A stretch of 64,000 bases of DNA from Seminavis robusta (taxonomy: Eukaryota > Bacillariophyta > Bacillariophyceae > Naviculales > Naviculaceae). This document shows positions 40,980-51,060 of the stretch, piece by piece; position 1 is the first letter of the stretch, and each line of letters opens with the position of its first letter. The notes beneath the pieces are model-generated. The model saw nothing but the letters and a program-made list of their open reading frames with translations, made no database searches and had not been told where the DNA came from. The stretch is taken from positions 1 to 64,000 of the forward strand of contig CAICTM010000404.1 in the NCBI GenBank assembly GCA_903772945.1. Direction: 5' to 3'. The translations under genes and the position numbers were made by a program.

Positions 40980-41816
40980 ATGATTGGAAATAACAACTTC
41001 GCGAAACCAGCTCTAGCAGCCTCCTTTTTCTGTTGTGTTGCTCTTGCTGCTTTTTCCTGGGGATATCAAAAAGGCACCACCAAACCAGCAGCACAGGTTG
41101 TGAAGGATCCAAACACCTGCCTCTATGTTCCTGGAGCGGGATTTTCTGGATTCTTCTATACCATTGGTCATCTTCAAGCCGCATCAACCCTGGAGCCTAC
41201 AGAATCTGGAAACGTTGTTGATGCCTCCTTTGATGAAACTGACTACTACTGTTACTCTGCAGGATGCCTAGCAACCACAGCTGTTCTGGCCAACATCACT
41301 GTTTATGATGTTCATGATACTGCTTTTGCCATTCAAGATCAATGGAAAAGTGGGGAGATTTCCCAATTTGAAGTAGTGGAAGAGTTTGTTGACTACTTGA
41401 TTGCCACGGGCAGTGAGCGTACATTGAGCAACGAAGCTTTATCCAAGATGCACATCATTACCTCAGAGATTGCCCCTACAGAGGGATGGATGGCATTACC
41501 CAAGATGAACATGGTTGTGAGGACCCCACAAAATCTGGAGGAACTCAAGGAGTTGCTGCTGCAGACCACTTGGATTCCGGGGGCAACTGGGGACGATTGG
41601 GCATTGAATGGCCACCTGGATGGGGGCCTCACTGCTAAAAGTTATCAAATTTGCCAAAGAGCAGTGGATCTTCCCAAGTTGTCCTTCTTGAACTGGGAAA
41701 GTCTGGAGTTCTATGCCAACATTCTGCTGGGTGTCAACATGAATGAAGACCAGATTGAACGATTCTGGTCAGCAGGAGTCCAACAAGGGTTGCGCAAACT
41801 TAGACCTTTGCAATAG
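40980..41816 (+). CDS. Patatin-like lipase family protein (copy 3)
   Basis: A 278-residue third paralogue. Hydrophobic N-terminal segment at about residues 10-26, glycine loop V-P-G-A-G-F-S-G, elbow C-Y-S-A-G-C-L, and N-G-H-L-D-G-G-L-T in place of D-G-H-L-D-G in copy 2. The second Asp, the one expected in the dyad, is kept. It is closer to copy 2 in length and has no TLC-like partner; the Mpv17 gene lies between copies 2 and 3, both in the same orientation. Copy 3 probably arose by tandem duplication of copy 2 or by a separate event. Function as for the other copies, inferred. Confidence 0.7.
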   Translation: MIGNNNFAKPALAASFFCCVALAAFSWGYQKGTTKPAAQVVKDPNTCLYVPGAGFSGFFYTIGHLQAASTLEPTESGNVVDASFDETDYYCYSAGCLATTAVLANITVYDVHDTAFAIQDQWKSGEISQFEVVEEFVDYLIATGSERTLSNEALSKMHIITSEIAPTEGWMALPKMNMVVRTPQNLEELKELLLQTTWIPGATGDDWALNGHLDGGLTAKSYQICQRAVDLPKLSFLNWESLEFYANILLGVNMNEDQIERFWSAGVQQGLRKLRPLQ

Positions 41817-42343
41817 TAAAAGAACGGCATAGTAATTTTGAATAACACGTATTAAGAGACTGCATGGAGTCCATAGTTGAACATCTTAGACCATATCGTT
41901 AGTTCTTCAGAAAGGCAAGATGTCATTGAAACCTTAATGATTCCGTCCATGTCTACTATGCTCATAGCCACCCGAATCTACAGGTACGTAATTGGTTTTT
42001 CAGAAGCTCGGCTCTGTTCTGGCCGGGGAAGAGAGCGCATTGTAGAGTTGACAAAGGAAGAGTGCAATGTGGAGTTGGCTACGGGAGATTGCTGCATGGA
42101 TGGTTCCAGTTGGCTGTCGAATGCTTGGGATTGTCTTTTGGGCACGTTCAGTGGGTTGGTGGTGAAACTAAGCTGTAATGCAGGCTTATTTCAAATTGCC
42201 TCCGACACTCACCTTATCCGATGCCTCCACATGCCAAGGATGCTTTCATGGTGTTTTGATCGGTTTCCAGATAGAGCAACCCTCTACCAGGTAACAACTA
42301 ATGCGCAAGCGAAATGCAAGGAAAAGGTAGGTCAGCTTGAAGG
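41817..42343. other. Intergenic or 5' part of the glycosyltransferase gene
   Basis: A 194-codon frame from 41877 overlaps the start of the glycosyltransferase in another frame. It has no recognisable domain and is not called. An upstream exon of the glycosyltransferase cannot be excluded, but no clear splice pair was seen. Confidence 0.4.
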
Positions 42344-44041
42344 ATGGTACGGTCATGGAGTGGAGTGTTTGTTTGTTTTGATATCCCGCTCACACTCAGC
42401 TGCCGATATCCAAGGTCCGCAACGGCAGGATGGAAGAGGCTCTCCTCTGTGGCCCGTTTGATCCTCAAGTCTGTGGGAGTTTTGGTGCCAGCTCTGGCCG
42501 TTTTCAGATTGCTGATACAAGAGGAACCAGTCTCCCTGCCATGGAGTACAGAGAATCTCTTATTGGCCCTTCGTAACAGTACTGCTGTCTTTCAGTTGTC
42601 CTCCTCTAATACCACCCATAATGAACCCCACAAGACGTACATGGAACTGGCGGACTTGATCCAAGAACAAGTCAATGCTCCCCTTCCGGGTGGTCGACAA
42701 CCAGCCAATTACGAGACTTCCTATCAACGTGCTACAGTCTACGAACGGGCTCCCTGGTTCATGCCCCCACGCAAACTCTGCAAAGAAACCTGCTGTGTAC
42801 AAGGCGTGGCCATTTCCTTGGAACAAGACGAAACCCAACTCATCAATACACGAGATGGCATGGAATTGGCCGACCTGGTACTCCCCTATCAACGTGTCAA
42901 CATGGATCAGTTGCCACCTCGACATCAATTTACCTATTTTGGACGCACTTTCGATAAGCACATGCTACCCTGTCTGGTACCGGGAACCATCATTGGAGTG
43001 CAAAACCACCTGGATCTCACGGTGGGATTCTTTCACGAGTATCGTCCGTTTATCCAGGTGCCCTACCTATTGACCGTTACAGGGACGGATGGAGACAGTC
43101 CCCAGTTGTATGAAGAATACATTGCCGATCCACTCTTGATCCAATACTATGCTACCAATCCACGCTACGACAGAACACATCGTCTGTTCCGCGCCCATCG
43201 GCGCAAGAAGATGCATCCCATGAACTTGGGATTGTCGTACCTTCATCCTCAAGAACGCTTTCTCGAGCCCTATCTGCAACTCAACCAGTACCGCAATCCA
43301 TTCTTGTTGGATGACGACAAGTCCAAATGGGATCTTGCCAAACATCCTTTCGATTTTGACAAGGATGTTTTTGTGCAGTTTAAATTCTATCCACAAAGGC
43401 CGCATCGAGAGGCACTCTGGAACAGACTCTGCTCCAACAACGCGATTGTGAATAAAGGGAACATTTCTTGCACCAAGGGGCGAACGGTTGGTATGCATCA
43501 GTTTTACAAGCAAATGAGTCAATATCGATTTGGATTGAGTCCTCCCGGTGTGGGTTACGATTGCTATCGAACCTACGAGTTGCTCTTGCTGGGAGTCATT
43601 CCCATTATTGAAGAACGGGCTCCCGAAAGCCATCTCATGTTTGAAGGACTACCTGTGATTCAAGTGGCCAATCTCAGCATGGCCACGACTATCAGCCGAC
43701 AAGAGATTGCAACAATTATTCAAAACTATGTTACCAGTCCGGAGTTTCAAAATGATACCTTTGAAAAAGGCTGGAAACTTCTCTTTTTGCAATACCAACG
43801 ACAAGCCGTTTTGAAGGACACCAAGAGGGATAGGGAGATTTTGGTGGATGAAACCACGGGGAAACAGTACTACCAAGGGTATCGATACTCCCTCATTGGT
43901 CCTGGCAACAATACACGCAACGACGAACTGAGAACCGTAATGCGCGCCAAATGGTTTGATCATCCCGAGCCCAAATTGAACGAGGCAGAAAAGAAGTGGT
44001 TACAAGAGTGGGAACAGCTAGGAGTGAAAGGACTGAACTGA
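42344..44041 (+). CDS. Exostosin-like (GT47-type) glycosyltransferase
   Basis: A 565-residue type II membrane protein. One hydrophobic anchor lies at about residues 38-60 (L-I-L-K-S-V-G-V-L-V-P-A-L-A-V-F), followed by a stem and a large lumenal domain. The C-terminal segment near residue 395, F-G-L-S-P-P-G-V-G-Y-D-C-Y-R-T-Y-E-L-L-L-L-G-V-I-P-I, is the exostosin/GT47 signature F-x-L-x-P-x-G-x-x-x-x-x-R-x-x-E-x-L-x-x-G-x-x-P, which forms the donor-sugar site. Expected in the Golgi, adding sugars to wall or mucilage polysaccharides or glycoproteins. Acceptor and donor are unknown. The first ATG is used; the next in-frame ATG is beyond the anchor, so the N-terminus is the least certain part. Confidence 0.78.
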   Translation: MVRSWSGVFVCFDIPLTLSCRYPRSATAGWKRLSSVARLILKSVGVLVPALAVFRLLIQEEPVSLPWSTENLLLALRNSTAVFQLSSSNTTHNEPHKTYMELADLIQEQVNAPLPGGRQPANYETSYQRATVYERAPWFMPPRKLCKETCCVQGVAISLEQDETQLINTRDGMELADLVLPYQRVNMDQLPPRHQFTYFGRTFDKHMLPCLVPGTIIGVQNHLDLTVGFFHEYRPFIQVPYLLTVTGTDGDSPQLYEEYIADPLLIQYYATNPRYDRTHRLFRAHRRKKMHPMNLGLSYLHPQERFLEPYLQLNQYRNPFLLDDDKSKWDLAKHPFDFDKDVFVQFKFYPQRPHREALWNRLCSNNAIVNKGNISCTKGRTVGMHQFYKQMSQYRFGLSPPGVGYDCYRTYELLLLGVIPIIEERAPESHLMFEGLPVIQVANLSMATTISRQEIATIIQNYVTSPEFQNDTFEKGWKLLFLQYQRQAVLKDTKRDREILVDETTGKQYYQGYRYSLIGPGNNTRNDELRTVMRAKWFDHPEPKLNEAEKKWLQEWEQLGVKGLN

Positions 44042-44940
44042 TCCACATGGCTTGTGCGTCAGGGAAATATACTGAAAGCGGCTACGTATGGGCCGTATCT
44101 GTTTGGCCATTCTACTGTTGTTGGAAAAACCGACAACGGCTGTTTGGTGTTGCCGTATCGGGACGATACACTTGTGGGAAACGCCGCGACAAGATTTGTT
44201 TGGTGTTCTTGCCTCATCGTTTCGGAGCAAGCCATCGCATTGCAGCACTGATTCTATGTACCGAGTCACGCTAAGATTACTGGTTTCGACATTTGTCTGG
44301 TTCTTCAGGAAGCATCGACCAATGAGTGACTTGGCAGCACCGGCACTGCTCAAGGTTGAGAGCCTTTCACGCCAAGTTGTACCGGTGGTCATCTGCACTC
44401 GCAACTATTGCAGTCAAGCGAGGCGAAAGGTTGGAATGTAATTGGAATGACTCGACTCGACTCAACTCGTCAGTGAGTGGAGGCCTTGCCCTCCATAGTA
44501 GACCAGACCGCCACGCTATAGTTCTGTGTGAAGGAGCACACTTTCTTTGCATAAACGTCACCCCCAGGTGGCACACAAGCCATGCGTGGCATACTACATC
44601 CAGGTTTATCTTTCGTCTACTGCCCGCTCTCACTGCTCACAAACTAGAATAGCCAAACGAAACCACTCTACAGTAGTTGCCGTCCGTCCCGATGGTGTTC
44701 ATGCCGTGACCAGCTTGCTTTCCTTCAGTTGCGCCAACTAGGCAAAAGCAGTGGCAAATCAGTGGCAGAATAGTAGCTGATTGTGCTCTTGAAAACATAT
44801 TGGGAGAAAAAAACCAAGGCAGAACGCGAAGGATCGAAAAGAGTCGTCCTTGTAACTTGAAAAGGGTGTCGGTACTACTGAGAGCGCATTTTGTACGGTT
44901 ACTTGCATCCTCTCAATCTCCACTTCCTCAATCCTTGTTT
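44042..44940. other. Intergenic, convergent 3' flanks
   Basis: Between the glycosyltransferase and carrier genes. Open frames on both strands overlap and lack domains. A CGACTCGACTCAACTCG run lies at about 44452-44469. No gene supported. Confidence 0.5.
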
Positions 44941-46184
44941 TTATAACACCTTGTCAAATAGTTTCCTTCCCATTTCGACGCCCAGAAAGAGGGCCGCATT
45001 GGCGGGAAAGGCTCGTACCAGTGTTGGTCCCAGGCCTGCATAGAGACCTGTAATCCCTCGTTCCTTGGCAATTTGGAATACTTCAGGAAAGTAACTTCCA
45101 ACGACTTTGCAATCGTACCGTGCCTGTACATTGGTTTTTGGGACATCAAATGGCATGGCCAGTGTCCAGCCAAACATACCTGCCAATCCACCACTGATGA
45201 AATAATTGAGTTCTTCGGGCATGGATGGGACGTATGTTCGAAAGGTGTAACAGCTTAATTCATATCCACCAAAGAACAGGGCATAAAAAGAGGCATCACG
45301 GGCCAGCTGAGCATCCAGTCCGGCAAAAAGACTCTGCTCCGATCAGATTTGGATGGAAGCGGATTGTTGTATTCCAACGTTAGGAAGTGACTAAGAATGA
45401 TGGAAAGATCAACCAAAATGGTGCCCAATGACGCACCTTGTACCCAGACTGCTTGATCATTCTCCTCATGACTTCTTGTGAGCTGACATTATCCCCTACA
45501 ATGTATTGCATTTTGATCTTGACGACTTCACTGGGCAATAGAACCAATGCGGCACAGCAACCAGTCATGGCTCCCTATGTATACACCAATGAAACCATGG
45601 AGGAAGAACATGTAAGGTTCCAATGGAGGGATTGAAATGAGAATGACACGATTGTGGATTGTCTGGATAGTTTGCACAGTTTTGAAAGACGTACCATTAG
45701 GAACGGTTTTCCTAGAGCTGGTGGTGCATCAGAACTTATCTGAGACGGATCATCTGGATATGCTCTTTTGAGTGCTTCATTGACCCCAAATGCCATTACA
45801 GTTTCCAATGCCATTCCTAGAGCTGTTGGGACAGATCCTTTCCAAAAGGCCGTAATTCCCTACAATCAAGATCAAATCAAAATGAAGTATGGAAATGCCA
45901 AAGGTAAGAGAACGGGTATTTTCATGGGATGGATGGAGCAAAGCTGCTATCATTGGTGATGTTTGGCTTGCCTCATTTTTGAAGATGGATGTAGTGGTAG
46001 AAATGACGCCTGGGAATTCTTTTGGGCTGGTTTGCATTCTGACTTTGATAGTATCCATGGGCTGTCCTGTATAACAACAGCAGATGGAACCCAGAGTGGC
46101 AGAGAATATATCTCTTGAAATGGCACGGGGGTCTGCCACTGATGCAGGAGCATCTCCGACAAATTTAGAATCAGAAGAAGACAT
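44941..46184 (-). CDS. Mitochondrial carrier (SLC25) protein, four exons
   Basis: Splicing the minus-strand exons 46184-45972, 45859-45695, 45574-45437 and 45333-44941 gives an uninterrupted 302-residue protein, the usual carrier length. The three carrier signatures P-x-[DE]-x-x-[KR] are Q-P-M-D-T-I-K in exon 1, L-P-S-E-V-V-K in exon 3 and M-P-F-D-V-P-K in exon 4. The six-helix, three-repeat fold is therefore complete. Introns are 112, 120 and 103 bp. Introns 2 and 3 are GT-AG; intron 1 uses a GC donor (GAG|GCAAGC) with a normal AG acceptor. General pattern (G-L-Y-A-G-L-G-P-T-L-V-R-A-F-P-A-N-A-A) is nearest the ornithine/carnitine-type carriers, but the substrate cannot be settled. It acts in the inner mitochondrial membrane. 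Confidence 0.88.
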
Positions 46185-46833
46185 GCTGGAATCAGAAAGA
46201 TAAAACTCAAACTCGAAAGAAAACGCAAGGAAGACACTGAATGACGCAGTGGGTTCCTGTCAGACTCCAACTTGCTAGACGCCTGACTTCAACAAGTTCA
46301 GGATGGTGTGCTATGAATTACTGTAGTCTTCCGGAGCAACGCGATTGCAATAATACCGGTCGTAGTGCTGAGATGGATGAAGGGAGCGTATTCCAACAGT
46401 GCAACAGACGGCAGATGCAGTCATGGTGGATGGTGGATCTGTTCTGAGTTCCTCCAAGCTTGGGATGCGAAGAAGGAAGCCCCTGATTACAGGATGAGTT
46501 CTTTTACCGCTGACAGGTGTCAAAATGTGAGCGTTTTTGACAGTTATTTTTCAGTTTTCGGAAATGGGAACCCGGAAGTGGTCATTTCGCGAATCGTGCT
46601 TGATTTGCGCGATTTCTGCGCGATTTTGCGCGAATTTGCCGCCAAACAGCAGAGCACCAAAGAATAACAAAGAACAAAGAAAAAATCAATTTTACCACCA
46701 TGGCAACAATGTTGGCAAAATGGTCTCTAGCTTATCCATTACATTGAGATAGCTAATGTTTTCAGAGAAGCAGCTCCCCAACACACTCACAGACACTCCC
46801 TTTGAAAAGCATTAGCTATCTCCAAGGCTTGTC
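46185..46833. other. Intergenic between carrier and transposase
   Basis: Carrier promoter side on the left. Around 46597-46640 a triplicated T-G-C-G-C-G-A-T-T-T word forms a short direct repeat. A 13-bp perfect inverted repeat lies close to the transposase start and is listed separately. Terminal inverted repeats of the transposon could not be recognised here. Confidence 0.5.
46746..46822 (+). promoter_or_regulatory. Hairpin just upstream of the transposase start
   Basis: GAGATAGCTAATG at 46746-46758 and its perfect reverse complement at 46810-46822 enclose 51 bases. Four further positions inside the arms can pair (one G-U and three A-U), giving a stem of about 17 bp. It ends 11 bases before the ATG at 46834. 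In the mRNA it would form a leader hairpin; as DNA it could be a transposase binding site. Confidence 0.6.
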
Positions 46834-49800
46834 ATGGAGCTCAGCAGAGAATTCCTGGCTGGATTGGTGGTTGATCTCCTTGATGCCGACAAGGTAGACA
46901 ATGTCTCTCCCTTCAAGGACTGTTGGTTGACCATTAATGCCCTCAAAGCAGTCATCTGTAAGAGATACAATGTAGAATCAGAGGATGTGGCTACAGGGGA
47001 ATTGTCAAAGGCAATGGAGGAGTACAAGACAGGCAAATTCAAAATAAGCAGCACGAAAAAGAACAAACCTGTTCACTGCCACAAGCAATCCACATGGAAG
47101 CAGTACACCACCAATGATGGATTTCTGTCAACAAAGAAGAAGAGATGGTTGGTTTTCCTCTCAAGATCCAAGAAAACTCCTGATATTCCAGGAAACAAAG
47201 AGAACCAGTTATGGCAGGACTTACTCTTGAAATGCCATGAAATTGAGTTTGGCTCTCATGCTGACTTCATTGCCATGAAATCTTATACAGAGAGATCTAG
47301 ATCAACAAGACAGAGATCTCCTAGCCTTGGAAAGATGGATGACAAAATCGACTCTTTGAGGCAGCAACCGAGGGAAACTCTCAATAACCAAAAAGGAAAG
47401 CCTATCAATAACAGCACCACAACGGGGAATTTAGGGGGAACAACCGTTGTAGACGAGTCGAACACAGACTTACCGCAACCAAACGACGATGGACGTAAGA
47501 GGCAGGCATCAGAGACGGCACAAACTCCACAGCGTTCGAAAAAGCAAAACAAGGAAGAGACGCCGCTAGCGCACCATCCTCGTACTCGTACCGACAGCCA
47601 TCGTCCTGGTAGCCCGAAGCCGAAAGCAAATCCCGTTCCATTTGAGCCCACAGCCGTAAACGGTGGTACTGCGGTTGGACGTAGTTCCCGTGCTGTGGTT
47701 CGCCGTCGCCGTTCATCGCGGGAGTATCTAAGAGCGTTGGTTGGAGACGTTGATTTAGAAAAGGACGAGCTCGGCGCTGACGACTCTCCTACCAAAGATA
47801 ACGTCTCGCAGCTTGAAGATACCGTCTCCCAACTCGACGATGACGTCTCCCAGCTCCAGAATGACGAATCAATCGTCATAGATGACGGCTCTGCGCCCAA
47901 AGATGACGACTCCGTACCCAAAACAATTTCTGGTCCGTCAGCAGCCAAAGATGACGACTCGTTTCTTGAGGATGCTTCCTTCTGCCGCAGCGTGGTTACC
48001 TCCGCTGCCTCGCGCAAGCAGCAGCCAAATGCCCCGAAGTTTGATCCGACGAGGCTCGAGTACGAAAGGTTTCGTCTTGTCTTCAAACCTTCGCCGAAAC
48101 AAACAGTCAAAGATTGCTTGGAAGAGCGCGTCGCGAAGCTTCGATCCGCCCTTGACAATTGGAGAGAGATGCCGTCAATCCTCGTAGGCACGGACCAGGA
48201 TTTCGAAGAACTCTCGGTCAGTGCAAGACAATCCATCACGAACAAGGCAATCTTCGTCTGCCGATCATACGAAGTGGCTCTCGACAGAATTCCCCGGTAC
48301 GGGTGGTCTTGGGAAAGATGCGTTGAACAAGCTGTCGCAGATTGCCGAACGGGTGGAAATCGTGCATACAACCATTGGAGGGCAGTGTACAACGCCCAGC
48401 GGGAGTTCATGCGACATGAGGGCTTCATGCCTCCACGAAGAACAAACGGCAAAGGAAGCGTTGAGTTGTTCAATATTTTCCCAGAAGCTCACATCATGCT
48501 GTATCGTCACTGCAAGAAGAATCTGGAAAAACTCACCTCCGAGTTTGCTCAGCGGTACCTGATTGACACCATAGTCCCTCACTGCATGGAGAAGTGTAAT
48601 CACGAGCTTGCTCTCTCAGGCATCAAGCCACTCAACAGGGATCAGTTCCTCGCCATGGTTCGTCTCAAGTCGATCTCTGTCTCCACCGCATGGCGTTGGT
48701 TGCGGCTGCTGGGATTCGAGTGCCGCGAGAACACCAAGACGTATTATACTGACGGTCATGAGCGTCCTGACAATGTGGCTTACCGCAAGGTATTCATCAA
48801 ACGGTACTTTGCACTCGAAGATTGTTGTTACCGCTGGGCGCAGGTCCCCGCAACTGCTGCCGAGGAGCTGGAAGCGGAAGGATTTCTGTCGGCGAACTCA
48901 ACTCACTACTATGAGACATACGAGATCAGAGAGGAAGACGAAGAAGTTGAGATGCGAGAATACCACATTGACACCAACCATGAAAAGCTCCTTCAATTCG
49001 TACCTGAGGAGCAGCGCAAGTTTGGTGGAGGACTCAAGCGCGACTTTGACTTAAACCAGCGTCCAGTCATCATCATTGGCCAAGACGAATCTGTATTCAT
49101 GCAATTCATCGTTTCGAAGAAAGCCTGGAGCGTTGACGGTGAGCAAATTCTCCGTAAGAAGAACGACGGCCAAGGTCTTCATGTGAGTGCCTTCGTCTCG
49201 GATGCTTTCGGAATGGATCCAGATATATCCGAGTTTCTTGAAGAAATCAATGAGCGGCGCAAAGAGACCCACTATGTCTCCGAAGATGCCGCCAATGTTG
49301 AGCTGGGAGACTCTCACAAGCGGCCGATCACCAAAGAGGCAGCGGAAGAAATGTGCAAATCCCCATTCATGCGTTGTATCCAAATCGGCCAAGGACATGA
49401 CGGTTACTGGAATGGCAACCGAATGAAGATTCAATTCGAAGATATGGTCGACTGTGTCAAGGTGAAGTTCCCAGGACATGATTTCGTCTTCCTGTTCGAT
49501 CAAAGCAGCGGCCACACCAAGAAGATCGATGGAGGCTTGGACGTCAACTGCATGCTTAAAGATCATGGGAGCAAGACACATATGCGGGAAACCACACTTG
49601 GCGTGGGATGCATTGGATCATTCGGTCCGTCGCTTTATCAAGTGGGAGACGAACAGTCGCTCATGTGGGAATCCGACGAGACCAAGTTGAACCCAGACGA
49701 CGGCCCTTGGTACCTCACTCCCGAAGAACGGTTGGCCCAGCGGTTTGATATCTTTTACGAAGATGAAGTCAAGGCAAAGAGCGCCGCACAACTCCGCAAG

Positions 49801-51060
49801 GAAATCGCAGCTCACCGCGACGTAGATCCCAAGACGCTTGATAAGGGCAAGGGCTGCTTGAAGAAACTCAAAGAGAAAGCGGTAGAGGATGGCATTTCGT
49901 TTAACACTCTCGTCAAAAGCACCAAGAGCGTCCCGAAGACCGTCAAAGAAATGAAGGCAGAATACCTAGCCGCCGGTAAAGAATTGCCGCAAAGCCATCT
50001 CACCAAGACTGCTTTGCAGGAGCGCATGCAGGAGGCGGGACTTGATATTTTCAAGGATCAGCTCCGCATCAAGTCGCTCGGTTGGGTTGGTCGGGCGAAG
50101 GGGCTCAGCCAGGTCCTCTGGGAAACGGGATGGATCAACAAAGAGGACTACGCCGACAACAAGTACCACAAGGATGCCGCAAAAGCCGACTTGGATGAAG
50201 ACGGCAACATCAAGGAAGGACATGAACGGTGGATCTTGTCACGGCTCATGGCAAATCGTCCTGACTTTGCCAGCGAAATGACCGATCTAGAGTTCCTTGC
50301 GCAAAAGCTCTCAGACGCAAACTGCAAGGTCACCGTCGTCTTCACGCCAAAGTACCATCCAAACATTGCCGGCGAAGGAGTCGAAGACACTTGGGGCTTC
50401 TCGAAAAGATACATTCGACGCATGCCAATGGACCGTCGGATCAACTTCAAGAGTTTCATCGCAGTTGCCAACGAAGCTCTCCGAATGAATGATGCGGCAA
50501 GAACCATGCGTTTCCGTCGCAAGTGCCGGAAGTACATGCTTGGATATCAGTCGATCAACAACGAAGTCATGCATGTGCCGGAAGAAGGAAGCACAATGTC
50601 CTTCAAGGATCAGCTCGACAAATACGCCAAGGAGTATTACAAGCCCACCGAAGATCAGATCAAAGAGCACGGCTTGAATATCAACAAGCGCACCCACAGA
50701 AAGAAGCCACAGATTGGTCCCAGTCTCACTCGTCGCAACTTCAAGACAACTGCGGAGGACACCGTCGTCGAAGCCTACATTTTGGCATGCGATCGAATCA
50801 AGAAAGCAGAGGCACGCCACCAACCAACCAATGAGGAGCGCTTGGAAAGATCTAGAAAAGAAGAAGTGGACATGGTTTACATCCTCAAGGAGAAGCTTGT
50901 TCACAGATCCAACTTGGACACCGGCGCGGGCTCCATTGAAAATGAGTTGGAGATCTGTCTGGCCAAAAGGTTTGTTGTGGAAGAGGGAGAAGTTGTGGAT
51001 GTGGAGTCTGGTGACACTGAAGATAACACTCCTTTCTTTGGTTGGGATGAAGAAGAATAG
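46834..51060 (+). CDS. Large DDE transposase of a eukaryotic DNA transposon
   Basis: An uninterrupted 1,408-residue frame. The catalytic core is visible as D751 in I-G-Q-D-E-S-V-F, D889 in V-F-L-F-D-Q-S-S-G-H and E1184 in P-N-I-A-G-E-G-V-E-D-T-W-G-F-S-K. The last fits the Tc1/mariner-IS630 pattern P-x-Y-x-P-x-x-x-x-x-E-x-x-W-x-x-x-K. The D2-E spacing is about 295 residues, far above the usual 34-40, because of a helical insert at about 980-1100 with lysine-rich SAP-like units. Similar oversized transposases occur in fungi. Residues 320-375 carry V-S-Q-L-x-D-D repeats. The first 190 residues are richer in A/T codons than the rest and may have a different origin. The frame is intact with all three acidic residues, so the element may be recently active. 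Its ends were not found. Confidence 0.82.
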   Translation: MELSREFLAGLVVDLLDADKVDNVSPFKDCWLTINALKAVICKRYNVESEDVATGELSKAMEEYKTGKFKISSTKKNKPVHCHKQSTWKQYTTNDGFLSTKKKRWLVFLSRSKKTPDIPGNKENQLWQDLLLKCHEIEFGSHADFIAMKSYTERSRSTRQRSPSLGKMDDKIDSLRQQPRETLNNQKGKPINNSTTTGNLGGTTVVDESNTDLPQPNDDGRKRQASETAQTPQRSKKQNKEETPLAHHPRTRTDSHRPGSPKPKANPVPFEPTAVNGGTAVGRSSRAVVRRRRSSREYLRALVGDVDLEKDELGADDSPTKDNVSQLEDTVSQLDDDVSQLQNDESIVIDDGSAPKDDDSVPKTISGPSAAKDDDSFLEDASFCRSVVTSAASRKQQPNAPKFDPTRLEYERFRLVFKPSPKQTVKDCLEERVAKLRSALDNWREMPSILVGTDQDFEELSVSARQSITNKAIFVCRSYEVALDRIPRYGWSWERCVEQAVADCRTGGNRAYNHWRAVYNAQREFMRHEGFMPPRRTNGKGSVELFNIFPEAHIMLYRHCKKNLEKLTSEFAQRYLIDTIVPHCMEKCNHELALSGIKPLNRDQFLAMVRLKSISVSTAWRWLRLLGFECRENTKTYYTDGHERPDNVAYRKVFIKRYFALEDCCYRWAQVPATAAEELEAEGFLSANSTHYYETYEIREEDEEVEMREYHIDTNHEKLLQFVPEEQRKFGGGLKRDFDLNQRPVIIIGQDESVFMQFIVSKKAWSVDGEQILRKKNDGQGLHVSAFVSDAFGMDPDISEFLEEINERRKETHYVSEDAANVELGDSHKRPITKEAAEEMCKSPFMRCIQIGQGHDGYWNGNRMKIQFEDMVDCVKVKFPGHDFVFLFDQSSGHTKKIDGGLDVNCMLKDHGSKTHMRETTLGVGCIGSFGPSLYQVGDEQSLMWESDETKLNPDDGPWYLTPEERLAQRFDIFYEDEVKAKSAAQLRKEIAAHRDVDPKTLDKGKGCLKKLKEKAVEDGISFNTLVKSTKSVPKTVKEMKAEYLAAGKELPQSHLTKTALQERMQEAGLDIFKDQLRIKSLGWVGRAKGLSQVLWETGWINKEDYADNKYHKDAAKADLDEDGNIKEGHERWILSRLMANRPDFASEMTDLEFLAQKLSDANCKVTVVFTPKYHPNIAGEGVEDTWGFSKRYIRRMPMDRRINFKSFIAVANEALRMNDAARTMRFRRKCRKYMLGYQSINNEVMHVPEEGSTMSFKDQLDKYAKEYYKPTEDQIKEHGLNINKRTHRKKPQIGPSLTRRNFKTTAEDTVVEAYILACDRIKKAEARHQPTNEERLERSRKEEVDMVYILKEKLVHRSNLDTGAGSIENELEICLAKRFVVEEGEVVDVESGDTEDNTPFFGWDEEE

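Noticed and set aside
41877-42461. 194-codon frame before the glycosyltransferase
   Set aside because: Overlaps the glycosyltransferase start in another frame, has mixed composition and no domain.
47283-48473. Open frame of 396 codons on the minus strand
   Set aside because: It is the antisense of the transposase coding region, Ser/Arg-rich in the way expected of a shadow frame, with no domain.
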